Assembly: GCA_040387035.1 (NCBI GenBank)
Contig: JAZKEN010000087.1
Location: forward strand, 1 to 21,748
Source of the DNA: Methylotenera_A sp040387035
GTDB taxonomy: Bacteria; Pseudomonadota; Gammaproteobacteria; Burkholderiales; Methylophilaceae
Direction: 5' to 3'
DNA length: 21,748 bases
Below the pieces are notes generated by a model. That model was not told where the DNA came from. It did no database searches and saw only the letters and a program-made list of their open reading frames with translations. Positions 7,383 through 14,825 of this stretch are shown here, one piece after another. Position 1 is the stretch's first letter. The number at the start of each line of letters is the position of its first letter. Position numbers and translations under genes: made by a program.

Positions 7383-7607
7383 GTCGGGGGTAGCCCGACA
7401 GCTAATTACTTTCTTTTGTTTGTGCAAAAGAAAGTAATCAAAGAAAATCACACCCTGCATCACGGCCTGCGGCTACCTTGCGTTACTCGATAAAACAAGC
7501 GGCTGCGGAACTCGCCCTGACAAGCCATACAAAGCATGGCTTGTTGCGGTGCTCAAACAGTCCTCGCCTTTATCTTGTTTTCTCTGCGTTACTCAGCGTG
7601 ATAAAGG
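7383..7607. repeat. Nested palindromic intergenic element (putative dispersed repeat)
   Basis: The 338-base spacer between the aldolase gene and actP (7340-7677) has no convincing gene. It holds a series of inverted repeats: GTCGGG/CCCGAC (7383-7399), a perfect 14-bp pair (7405-7438), ACAAGCCAT/ATGGCTTGT (7520-7544) and CCTTTATC/GATAAAGG (7567-7574 with 7600-7607). There is also a 10-bp direct repeat, TGCGTTACTC (7479-7488 and 7585-7594). The internal GC-rich part differs in composition from its flanks. The layout resembles the palindromic dispersed repeats seen between convergent genes in betaproteobacteria; this is inference, because only one copy is in the window. Confidence 0.55.
7405..7438. 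repeat. Perfect 14-bp inverted repeat, possible bidirectional transcription end
   Basis: ATTACTTTCTTTTG at 7405-7418 is followed after six bases by its exact reverse complement at 7425-7438. It lies between two convergent transcription units. Neither strand has a T-run directly after the stem, so a classical intrinsic terminator is not shown; it may be a boundary part of the surrounding repeat element. Confidence 0.6.
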
Positions 7608-7677
7608 GATAATACTTACGACAGCTTCAACATTTTTTCAACTTAACTGTTCAAGATCCATTTTATTAAATCTAAAG

Positions 7678-9690
7678 CTAATGCGATACATCTTCCACAT
7701 GCAAACCAGTATTCTGCCTTACATAAAGCTCTTCCCATAGTTCTTCACTACGTTTATCGCGCGTCAAAAGAGAAAATAAAATCACCATTAAAAATCCTAA
7801 TGGAATTGAAATGATGCCTGGATTTTTAAGCCTGAATAGTGGCTTTTCCAAGCCCAGCATGCTGGTAGTTTGATTTTCATATTTAGCCAGATCCTCTTTC
7901 GCTTTTGTGATCTGTTTTTCCAGTGTCGCTATTTTGACCTGTGCTTTTTTAGATTCTGCTATGGGTGTGTCGTGGTCGATTTCACTATTAATCAGTATCA
8001 CTTGAAAGGGCAGGCTATCCAGCGCCGCTACATCAGGCTTGGCGGGTTCTGCTTTTTGGCAGAAGGTAAAGAATTCGCAGATCAATCCTTCGCTGGCTTT
8101 TGCGGCAATGGCAGGCTTGCCTGTTGCGCCTTCCAGCACTATTTTTGCATCCGCCACCATTTTTTGCGGGTAGGTCATATTGGGTGAAATCAGCACCAAC
8201 AGAATCGCGCTACCTGCACCGATTAGCATGCCCATCACCACGCCTGTGGTATTGCACTTTTTCCAGTAAAGCGTCAGGAAGATAGCGGGTAGGTTGCTAC
8301 TGGCGGCCACGGCAAATGCCATGCCGACCAGGTGCGCGACGTTCTGGCCTTTTGCCAGCATGCCGATCACAATCGCGACGATGCCAACACCAATACTGGC
8401 GATACGCGCGGCTTTCATTTGTTGCGCCTGGCTGGCTTTGCCGTCTTTAATCACATTGACATATAAGTCATGCGCAATGGCGCTGGCAGAAGCCAGCACT
8501 AAACCGGCAACGACGGCGACGATGGTGGCAAAGGCTACTGCTGCCACAAAGGCCAGCATAAAGTTGCCCAGCATGGAGTTTTCGCCGCCGCCTAAATATT
8601 GTGCCAATAAAGGCGCGGCCATATTGCCGCCTTTATCGATACCGCCTATGCTTTCCGGCCCTACATGTATGGCGGCGCCAAAGCCCAAAAATAGGGTAAG
8701 CACATAAAATCCGCCGATAATCGCCATCGCCCACACTACGCTTTTGCGTGCCTCCTGCGCATTCGGCACAGTGAAAAAGCGCATCAGGATATGTGGCAGG
8801 CCGGCGGTACCAAATACCAGGGCCATGCCCAGGCTGATCTGGTCGATAGGGTCTTTTAGGAATAAGCCAGGCTCTAAAAAGCGTTGCCCAAGCTCTTGCG
8901 CACTCATGCTGCTGGCGGCAGTGCCTAATAATTTTGCCACTTGTGCCTGGATTTTCGGGTCATCGACTACCGCTTGCAAAAAGGCGGGTAGGCTGAACCC
9001 GTAAGGTAGCCAGACTAAGGTGACTAACACCAGTGAAGCGATAACCAGTAAAACCGCTTTGACGATCTGCACATAGGTGGTTGCCACCATGCCGCCAAAT
9101 ACCACGTAAGCCAGCATCAGGCAGCCAACTACCATTACGGACACTTCATAGTCGATACCGATCAAGGTTTTCACCAGCACGCCGCCGCCGACCATCTGTG
9201 CGGTCAGGTAGAAAATCGAGACGGTAATGGTAGAAAGCGCGGCAACAATGCGTGCTTTTTTAGGGTCGTTACGAAAAGCCAGAATATCACCCAGCGTATA
9301 TTTGCCGATATTGCGGCAGGGTTCGGCAATCACCAGCAGCACCGCTATATAGCCCATCAGAAAGCCTACCGAATACATAAAGCCATCGTAGCCATAGAGG
9401 GAGATCAGGCCGGCGATACCCAGGAAAGAAGCGGCAGAAAGGTAGTCACCTGCAATCGCCCAGCCGTTTTGCAAACCGCTGATGCTGTTTCCCGCTGCGT
9501 AAAAGTCCGCAGTGGATTTAACCCGCTTGCTGGCCCAATAGGTGATATACATAGTGGCGGCGATAATGCTGCTGAATACCAGGAATGTCAGCCAGCGGTA
9601 TTCACTGGCAACCGCGCCATGGTTGGCTAATTCTGCGCCAAAGGAGGCTGTGCTGAAAAATGCGATAAGGGTTAGCAGTAATCTTTTCAT
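7678..9690 (-). CDS. actP: Sodium:solute symporter, ActP (cation/acetate symporter) type with large C-terminal insert
   Basis: Inner-membrane symporter of the SSS family, predicted to import acetate or a similar short carboxylate with a cation. The 670-residue protein has a signal-like first segment, then about thirteen further membrane segments. ActP-like blocks are DFYAAGNSISGLQNGWAIAGDYLSAASF (given in parts: DFYAAGNSI, GDYLSAASFLG), FGTAGLPHILMRFFTVP and the ATIVAVVAGL region. E. coli ActP has about 550 residues; the extra length is mainly a hydrophilic insert of about 100 residues (roughly 515-620) before the last membrane segment, with a Glu/Lys-rich coiled coil (about 590-615). The gene overlaps the upstream DUF485 gene by four bases (ATGA), the usual yjcH-actP arrangement. 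The exact substrate is inferred. Confidence 0.88.
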   Translation of the reverse strand: MKRLLLTLIAFFSTASFGAELANHGAVASEYRWLTFLVFSSIIAATMYITYWASKRVKSTADFYAAGNSISGLQNGWAIAGDYLSAASFLGIAGLISLYGYDGFMYSVGFLMGYIAVLLVIAEPCRNIGKYTLGDILAFRNDPKKARIVAALSTITVSIFYLTAQMVGGGVLVKTLIGIDYEVSVMVVGCLMLAYVVFGGMVATTYVQIVKAVLLVIASLVLVTLVWLPYGFSLPAFLQAVVDDPKIQAQVAKLLGTAASSMSAQELGQRFLEPGLFLKDPIDQISLGMALVFGTAGLPHILMRFFTVPNAQEARKSVVWAMAIIGGFYVLTLFLGFGAAIHVGPESIGGIDKGGNMAAPLLAQYLGGGENSMLGNFMLAFVAAVAFATIVAVVAGLVLASASAIAHDLYVNVIKDGKASQAQQMKAARIASIGVGIVAIVIGMLAKGQNVAHLVGMAFAVAASSNLPAIFLTLYWKKCNTTGVVMGMLIGAGSAILLVLISPNMTYPQKMVADAKIVLEGATGKPAIAAKASEGLICEFFTFCQKAEPAKPDVAALDSLPFQVILINSEIDHDTPIAESKKAQVKIATLEKQITKAKEDLAKYENQTTSMLGLEKPLFRLKNPGIISIPLGFLMVILFSLLTRDKRSEELWEELYVRQNTGLHVEDVSH

Positions 9691-10016
9691 GCCACGCCCT
9701 TGATATTGTGTGCGTCATCGACCAAGGTTTTGGCGCGAGCATCGAATTCACGGTTAGCGCGTTTGGCATAAATGGCAGCGATGCACCAGGCCACAATAAA
9801 CTGGCTTAGGGCAAACAACAAGCCCACATTCATAATGCCCCAAATCTTGATGGTTAAAATGGACTGAAAATAGGCGGCGGCAATCGGCAGGCAGAAAAAA
9901 TAAATCAAGGCAAACAACATCATGCGCCATAAAAAGCGGTTTTTATCTTTTTGCAAAGCTTGAAAACGCAGGTCTGCCTCTATTGCTTCCCAGTGAATAT
10001 TGCTATTTTTTATCAT
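9687..10016 (-). CDS. DUF485 family inner-membrane protein (YjcH-like)
   Basis: A 109-residue protein with a charged N-terminal part (residues 1-27), two hydrophobic segments (about 30-52 and 58-83) and a basic cytoplasmic tail. Length, the FLWRMMLFALIYFF segment and two-helix layout fit the DUF485/YjcH family, which is almost always found directly before ActP-like symporters. Its TGA overlaps the actP ATG by four bases, so translation is coupled and the two are one operon. The role is not established; a small accessory subunit of the symporter is the usual guess. The ATG at 10016 faces the pyrG promoter region. Confidence 0.88.
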   Translation of the reverse strand: MIKNSNIHWEAIEADLRFQALQKDKNRFLWRMMLFALIYFFCLPIAAAYFQSILTIKIWGIMNVGLLFALSQFIVAWCIAAIYAKRANREFDARAKTLVDDAHNIKGVA

Positions 10017-10062
10017 TGAGTACCTTTGGTTTTATTCTTGCCCTGGCGCGAATTAAGCATGA

Positions 10063-10098
10063 TTTTACTGGTGCTTTTACTGGTTATTGTACTGGCTT
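10063..10098. repeat. Three 12-bp direct repeats in the DUF485/pyrG divergent spacer
   Basis: TTTTACTGGT occurs at 10063-10072 and 10075-10084, with a close third copy, TTGTACTGGC, at 10087-10096. Starts are exactly 12 bases apart. The array lies 46 bases from the DUF485 start and 60 bases before the pyrG ATG, where a regulator of either operon could bind. No known operator was recognised. Confidence 0.55.
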
Positions 10099-10103
10099 TG
10101 CGG

Positions 10104-10139
10104 TAAAATTACTTCCCGTCTGTACGAATTCACTCGTAC
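10104..10139 (+). promoter_or_regulatory. Possible -10 element and leader hairpin of pyrG
   Basis: TAAAAT at 10104-10109 could be a -10 box, though no good -35 is seen. A hairpin with 6-bp arms, GTACGA/TCGTAC (10122-10127 and 10134-10139), follows in the presumed leader, 19 bases before the pyrG ATG. Both are weak calls. Confidence 0.3.
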
Positions 10140-10158
10140 GCTAATATTCAAGGGTTTT

Positions 10159-11793
10159 ATGACCAAATATGTATTCGTCACTGGCGGTGTAGTTTCTTCT
10201 TTAGGTAAAGGTATCGCGGCCGCCAGCCTCGGTGCTATCCTCGAATCGCGTGGTATCAAAGTCACCATGCTCAAGCTAGACCCCTATATAAACGTTGATC
10301 CCGGCACCATGTCGCCTTTCCAGCATGGCGAAGTTTTTGTGACCGATGACGGTGCGGAAACTGATTTGGATCTGGGCCACTATGAGCGCTTTATTTCGCA
10401 GCGCATGGGCAAACGTAACAATTTCACTACCGGCCAGATCTACGAAACCGTGATCAAAAAAGAGCGTCGCGGCGAGTACCTTGGCAAAACCGTACAAGTC
10501 ATTCCGCATATTACTGATGAGATCAAGGCGCACGTGAAACGTGGCGCTGAAGGCGCGGATGTGGCGATTGTGGAAGTAGGCGGCACAGTCGGTGATATTG
10601 AATCATTGCCGTTCCTGGAAGCGATTCGCCAGATGGGTTTTGAAGAAGGTAAAACCAATGCCTGCTATATCCATTTAACCTTGTTGCCTTGGATTGCTGC
10701 CGCTGGTGAATTAAAAACCAAGCCCACGCAGCACTCGGTAAAAGAATTACGCGAAATCGGTATCCAGCCGGACATCCTGCTTTGCCGTGCAGACCGCAAT
10801 ATCCCGGATGATGAACGCAAAAAAATCGCCTTGTTTACCAACGTGGCGCCAGAAGCGGTAATCAGCGCGATCGATGCCGACTCTATCTACAAGATTCCTG
10901 GCTTGCTGCATGACCAGATGCTGGATGAGATCGTCTGTCATAAATTGAATATCCTAGCCAAAGCGGCTGATTTGTCCAGTTGGGAAAAAATCTCCTATGC
11001 GCTAGCCAATCCTAAACACTTGGTGAATGTGGCCTTCGTTGGCAAGTATGTGGATTTGACCGAATCCTACAAATCATTGACAGAAGCCTTGATTCACGCC
11101 GGTATCCATACTGAATCCAAAGTGAAGATCCACTATATGGATAGTGAGGATATTGAGCAGAACGGTACCGCTAAATTAGCTGATATGGACGCGATACTGA
11201 TTCCCGGTGGTTTTGGTGTGCGCGGTACAGAGGGCAAGATTGCCGCCATCCGATATGCGCGCGAAAACAAGATTCCTTACCTGGGTATCTGTTTAGGCAT
11301 GCAACTGGCGGTGATTGAATATGCACGTAACGTGGCAGGCTTGGCCGATGCCAATAGTACTGAATTCAATGCCGATGCGCCGCACAAGCTGATCGGCTTG
11401 ATCGATGAATGGCAAGACGCTTCCGGTAAAGTTGAAAAACGTGACGAAAATTCTGACCTTGGCGGCACCATGCGTTTAGGTGCGCAAGCTTGCCCAACGG
11501 TGGAAGATACGCTTGCTGCCAGCATTTACGGTACGCAAGTCAATGAGCGCCATCGCCATCGTTATGAAGTCAACAATCATTATGTGGACCAGCTTAAAAA
11601 AGCCGGCTTGGTGATCTCTGCGCGTACCACAGGTGAAGATTTGTGTGAAATGATCGAATTGCCAATAGCGACACACCCCTGGTTTGTGGCCTGCCAGTTC
11701 CACCCGGAATTCACATCTAATCCGCGTGCAGGACACCCCTTATTCAAGGCCTATGTGCAAGCAGCTCTAGATAATAAGACAGCATTGTCATAA
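10159..11793 (+). CDS. pyrG: CTP synthase
   Basis: PyrG converts UTP to CTP with ATP and glutamine in the cytoplasm. The start is the ATG at 10159 (MTKYVFVTGGVVSSLGKG), giving 544 residues like E. coli PyrG; a longer frame from 10087 adds 24 non-homologous residues. The synthetase domain shows the P-loop SSLGKG, DPYINVDPGTMSPFQHGEVF, and EVGGTVGDIES. The class I glutamine amidotransferase domain has nucleophile Cys378 (in GICLGMQ) and the His515/Glu517 pair (FHPEF), matching the E. coli positions. An AGGG lies four bases before the ATG. The TAA at 11791-11793 overlaps the likely ribosome binding site of kdsA (AAGG, 11792-11795), so the two genes are coupled. Confidence 0.98.
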   Translation: MTKYVFVTGGVVSSLGKGIAAASLGAILESRGIKVTMLKLDPYINVDPGTMSPFQHGEVFVTDDGAETDLDLGHYERFISQRMGKRNNFTTGQIYETVIKKERRGEYLGKTVQVIPHITDEIKAHVKRGAEGADVAIVEVGGTVGDIESLPFLEAIRQMGFEEGKTNACYIHLTLLPWIAAAGELKTKPTQHSVKELREIGIQPDILLCRADRNIPDDERKKIALFTNVAPEAVISAIDADSIYKIPGLLHDQMLDEIVCHKLNILAKAADLSSWEKISYALANPKHLVNVAFVGKYVDLTESYKSLTEALIHAGIHTESKVKIHYMDSEDIEQNGTAKLADMDAILIPGGFGVRGTEGKIAAIRYARENKIPYLGICLGMQLAVIEYARNVAGLADANSTEFNADAPHKLIGLIDEWQDASGKVEKRDENSDLGGTMRLGAQACPTVEDTLAASIYGTQVNERHRHRYEVNNHYVDQLKKAGLVISARTTGEDLCEMIELPIATHPWFVACQFHPEFTSNPRAGHPLFKAYVQAALDNKTALS

Positions 11794-11802
11794 GGCAAAA
11801 TA

Positions 11803-12797
11803 ATGAAACTATGTAATTTTGATGTAGGCCTTGAGCATCCACTGTTTTTAATCGCAGGTCCTTGNNNNNNNNNNNNNNNNNNNNNNNNNNNNNNNNNNNN
11901 NNNNNNNNNNNNNNNNNNNNNNNNNNNNNNNNNNNNNNNNNNNNNNNNNNNNNNNNNNNNNNNNTATGTAATTTTGATGTAGGCCTTGAGCATCCACTGT
12001 TTTTAATCGCAGGTCCTTGTGTGATCGAATCGCGCGAATTTGCGATTGAAACGGCAGGCAAGCTAAAAGAAATCGCAGCAAGAGTAGGCATTCCTTTTAT
12101 TTATAAATCCAGCTATGACAAAGCCAATAGAAGCTCAACCAAGACTTTTCGCGGTTTTGGCATGGATGAAGGCCTGCGTATTCTAGACGAAGTCAGAAGC
12201 CAGATCGGTGTGCCTGTGCTAACCGATGTACATACGACTGAGCAAGTGCCGCATGTTGCGGCGGTTGTGGACGTGCTGCAAACCCCCGCATTCCTGTGCC
12301 GCCAGACCGATTTTATCGTAGCGGTGGCCACTTGCGGTAAGCCGGTGAATATCAAGAAAGGCCAGTTCCTGGCACCGCATGATATGTTGCAGGTGGTGAA
12401 CAAAGCCAAGGAAGCCAACGGCGGCGCGGATACCATTATGGTGTGCGAGCGCGGTGCCAGCTTTGGCTATAACACGCTGATCTCCGATATGCGTGGTTTG
12501 GCGATTATGCGCGAAACCAATTGCCCGGTGGTGTTCGACGCAACACATTCCGTACAGCAACCCGGCGGGCAGGGCGACAAGAGTGGCGGCCAGCGTGAGC
12601 ATGTGCCTGTGCTATCGCGTGCAGCGGTTGCCAGCGGCATAGCCGGCGTGTTTATGGAAACGCATCCGGACCCAGCTAAAGCACTGTCTGATGGCCCAAA
12701 CGCTTGGCCTTTGCATAAGATGGAAGACTTATTGCATTTATTGGTAGACTTGGATAAGTTGGTAAAAAAAGCAGGATTTATTGAAAGTACGCTGTAA
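11803..12797 (+). CDS. kdsA: 3-deoxy-8-phosphooctulonate synthase, metal-dependent type (interrupted by artefactual N run)
   Basis: KdsA condenses phosphoenolpyruvate with arabinose-5-phosphate to Kdo-8-phosphate, a precursor of lipopolysaccharide core, so the cell is Gram-negative. The true start is the ATG at 11803, nine bases after pyrG. The N run at 11865-11964 is flanked by a 55-bp duplicate; collapsing it gives an uninterrupted 279-residue protein. Seen: LIAGPCVIES, KSSYDKANRSS, GQFLAPHDM, FDATHSVQ, METHPDP and SDGPNAWPL. Cys21 in AGPC replaces the Asn found in the metal-independent E. coli enzyme, and with the later His, Glu and Asp it forms the metal site of class II KdsA. The pyrG-kdsA-eno order is classical. 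Confidence 0.96.
11810..12019. other. Assembly gap 2: 100 N flanked by identical 55-bp contig ends
   Basis: Bases 11865-11964 are N. The 55 bases before the run (11810-11864) are repeated exactly after it (11965-12019). Merging restores the kdsA frame (840 nt from ATG to stop), so the contigs overlap and no sequence is missing. Frames reading through the N run are false. Confidence 0.95.
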
Positions 12798-12895
12798 TAA
12801 TCGAGTAAAAAATTTGCCATACCGTGCGCAAAGTTCACAGGGGAAAGTTAATTTTTATTAATTTTCAAGATTTTAGTATTGAGGTATTCAATCAT

Positions 12896-12923
12896 CCCTG
12901 TGGTCTCAGTGTACTCTGTGGCT
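12896..12923. repeat. CTGTGG-type intergenic repeat before eno
   Basis: In the 151-base kdsA-eno spacer, CTGTGG occurs at 12898-12903 and 12916-12921, joined by a TCTCAGTGTACT segment. On the other strand it reads as a CCACAGAG...CCACAG array, a pattern I associate with small dispersed repeats in proteobacteria. Only this copy is in the window, so the repeat nature is inferred. Confidence 0.4.
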
Positions 12924-12948
12924 GAAATTATTAAACTAAGGAAAAAGT

Positions 12949-14235
12949 ATGAGCGCAATTGTAGATATTATCGCCCGCGAAATTTTGGATTCACGTGGTA
13001 ACCCAACCGTTGAATGTGATGTGCTGCTGGAAAGCGGTGTTATCGGCCGAGCGGCCGTGCCGTCTGGTGCGTCGACGGGTGCTAAAGAGGCGATGGAATT
13101 GCGCGATGGCGATGCGGATCGCTATTTGGGCAAGGGCGTATTGCAAGCCGTTGAGAATGTGAATACGGAAATCACCGAAGCGATTATCGGCCTGGATTGC
13201 GAAGAACAAAGCTTTATCGATAAAACCTTGATTGAGCTGGATGGCACTGAAAATAAAGACCGTCTAGGTGCAAATGCCTTATTAGCGGTTTCTATGGCCT
13301 GTGCGCGTGCAGCAGCCGAAGAAAGCGGTTTGCCTTTGTACCGCTATTTGGGCGGCTCAGGCGGCATGCAATTGCCAACGCCAATGATGAACATTATCAA
13401 TGGTGGTGCGCATGCGGATAACTCAGTCGATATGCAAGAGTTCATGATTATCCCGGCTGGCTTGCCTACATTCAGGGAAGCCATGCGTTGCGGCGCGGAA
13501 GTGTTTCATCAATTAAAGAAAACACTGCACAAAAAAGGCCTGGCGACTACAGTGGGCGATGAGGGCGGTTTTGCACCGAATCTAGCCAGCAATGAGGATG
13601 CGATTAAGTTGATTTTAGAATCAATCTCTGATGCCGGATATGAGCCTGGTAAAGACGTATATTTGGGTTTAGATTGCGCCAGTACCGAATTTTACAAAGA
13701 CGGCAAATACCATTTGGAATCAGAAGGCTTGGCATTGAGCTCAGCCCAGTTTACCGATTACCTGGCGACATGGGTGGATAAATATCCTATCATCAGTATT
13801 GAAGATGGTATGGGCGAATTCGACTGGGATGGCTGGGATATCCTGACCAAGCGTTTAGGCAAAACCACCCAATTGGTTGGCGATGACCTGTTTGTGACCA
13901 ACTCTAAAATCCTGCGTGAAGGCATCAAACGCGGCGTGGCCAACTCTGTATTGATCAAGGTGAACCAGATCGGTACTTTGACTGAGACATTCCAAACTAT
14001 TGAAATGGCGAAACGCGCGGGTTACACGGCTGTTGTGTCACACCGTTCCGGTGAAACAGAAGATACGACGATTGCGGATATCTCAGTGGCGACCAATGCA
14101 CTGCAAATCAAGACGGGTTCTCTATGCCGCAGTGAGCGCATTGCCAAATACAACCAACTATTGCGTATTGAAGAAGAGTTGGGCGATGCGACCAGTTATG
14201 CGGGTATGGGTGCTTTCTACCAGTTATTCAAGTAA
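12949..14235 (+). CDS. eno: Enolase (phosphopyruvate hydratase)
   Basis: Enolase interconverts 2-phosphoglycerate and phosphoenolpyruvate in glycolysis and gluconeogenesis; in methylotrophs it also feeds assimilation of one-carbon-derived C3 units. The 428-residue protein has the family length. Seen: REILDSRGNPTVE at the N-terminus, the mobile loop PSGASTGAKEA, VGDEGGFAPN, the magnesium ligands in SIEDGM and GDDLFVTN, the catalytic lysine in VLIKVNQIGTLTE, and the signature SHRSGETEDTTIAD. AAGGA lies seven bases before the ATG. A 151-base spacer separates it from kdsA, so it may have its own promoter; PEP from enolase is also the KdsA substrate. Confidence 0.98.
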   Translation: MSAIVDIIAREILDSRGNPTVECDVLLESGVIGRAAVPSGASTGAKEAMELRDGDADRYLGKGVLQAVENVNTEITEAIIGLDCEEQSFIDKTLIELDGTENKDRLGANALLAVSMACARAAAEESGLPLYRYLGGSGGMQLPTPMMNIINGGAHADNSVDMQEFMIIPAGLPTFREAMRCGAEVFHQLKKTLHKKGLATTVGDEGGFAPNLASNEDAIKLILESISDAGYEPGKDVYLGLDCASTEFYKDGKYHLESEGLALSSAQFTDYLATWVDKYPIISIEDGMGEFDWDGWDILTKRLGKTTQLVGDDLFVTNSKILREGIKRGVANSVLIKVNQIGTLTETFQTIEMAKRAGYTAVVSHRSGETEDTTIADISVATNALQIKTGSLCRSERIAKYNQLLRIEEELGDATSYAGMGAFYQLFK

Positions 14236-14390
14236 TTTCAAATGTATTCAAGCCTATACCTTGTCACGCCATTGATTTTACTTATGACACGCCGTACTAA
14301 TTGTACTGTCTTCGTCAATGCGCTTAGTCTAGGCTCGACTACAGTTGGAACTGTTAATAAGCAAGCTTGGCGTAAGCCCAAGTCATTATT

Positions 14391-14725
14391 TTGAAAGCCT
14401 TAACCTTAATTTTTGTTATCTTGATTGCCTTGCTGCAGTATCCGCTGTGGCTGGGCAAGGGTAGCTGGTTGCGCGTGTGGAATGTCAATCAGCAAATCAG
14501 TAGCCAGAAAGACAAAAATAAAGCGTTGAAACAACGCAATGAAACCTTGGGCGCAGAAGTGCGGGATTTAAAACAGGGTAACGCAGCGATTGAAGAGCGC
14601 GCGCGTAGCGAGCTAGGCATGATCAAGCAGGATGAGGTGTTTTACCAGGTGATTAACCAGCCTTTGCCCACCGTTCAACCTAATCAGTTGCCTGAAATTG
14701 CACCAACACCGGAAAGCCCACCGGG
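14391..14725 (+). CDS. ftsB: Cell division protein FtsB, 3' end missing in gap (TTG start)
   Basis: FtsB is the bitopic divisome protein that joins FtsL and FtsQ. Seen: a short cytoplasmic start, one membrane segment (about residues 3-20, ALTLIFVILIALLQYPLW), the GKGSWLRVW motif, and a periplasmic coiled coil rich in Gln, Lys and Glu (about 30-75). RSELGMIKQDEVFYQV is the typical end of the conserved part. A proline-rich tail follows and runs into the N run at residue 111 with no stop, so the last few codons are missing. The only plausible start is TTG at 14391: no in-frame ATG or clear Shine-Dalgarno is seen. Position after eno supports the call. Confidence 0.9.
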
Positions 14726-14825
14726 NNNNNNNNNNNNNNNNNNNNNNNNNNNNNNNNNNNNNNNNNNNNNNNNNNNNNNNNNNNNNNNNNNNNNNNNNNN
14801 NNNNNNNNNNNNNNNNNNNNNNNNN
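14726..14825. other. Assembly gap 3: 100 N, true missing sequence
   Basis: Unlike the other two gaps, the flanks share no duplicate. The end of ftsB and the last 60 or so codons of ygfZ are both absent. The real gap must therefore be at least about 200 bases, and the 100 N are a placeholder. Confidence 0.85.

Noticed and set aside
7549..7740. 63-codon plus-strand ORF in the spacer and actP end
   Set aside because: It begins inside the palindromic element, overlaps actP antisense, has no ribosome binding site and no recognisable protein features.
8294..8707. 137-codon plus-strand ORF within actP
   Set aside because: Antisense shadow of the symporter gene.
10087..10158. N-terminal extension of pyrG from 10087
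   Set aside because: The 24 extra residues have no counterpart in CTP synthases; the conserved MTKYVFVTGG starts at 10159.
14236..14390. Terminator or small gene between eno and ftsB
   Set aside because: Only short dyads (for example ACAGTT/AACTGT at 14341-14354) are seen; there is no T-run and no open frame with a ribosome binding site.
14613..14825. Continuation of ygfZ through the N run
   Set aside because: The residues left of the gap are antisense to ftsB and unlike the YgfZ C-terminus.
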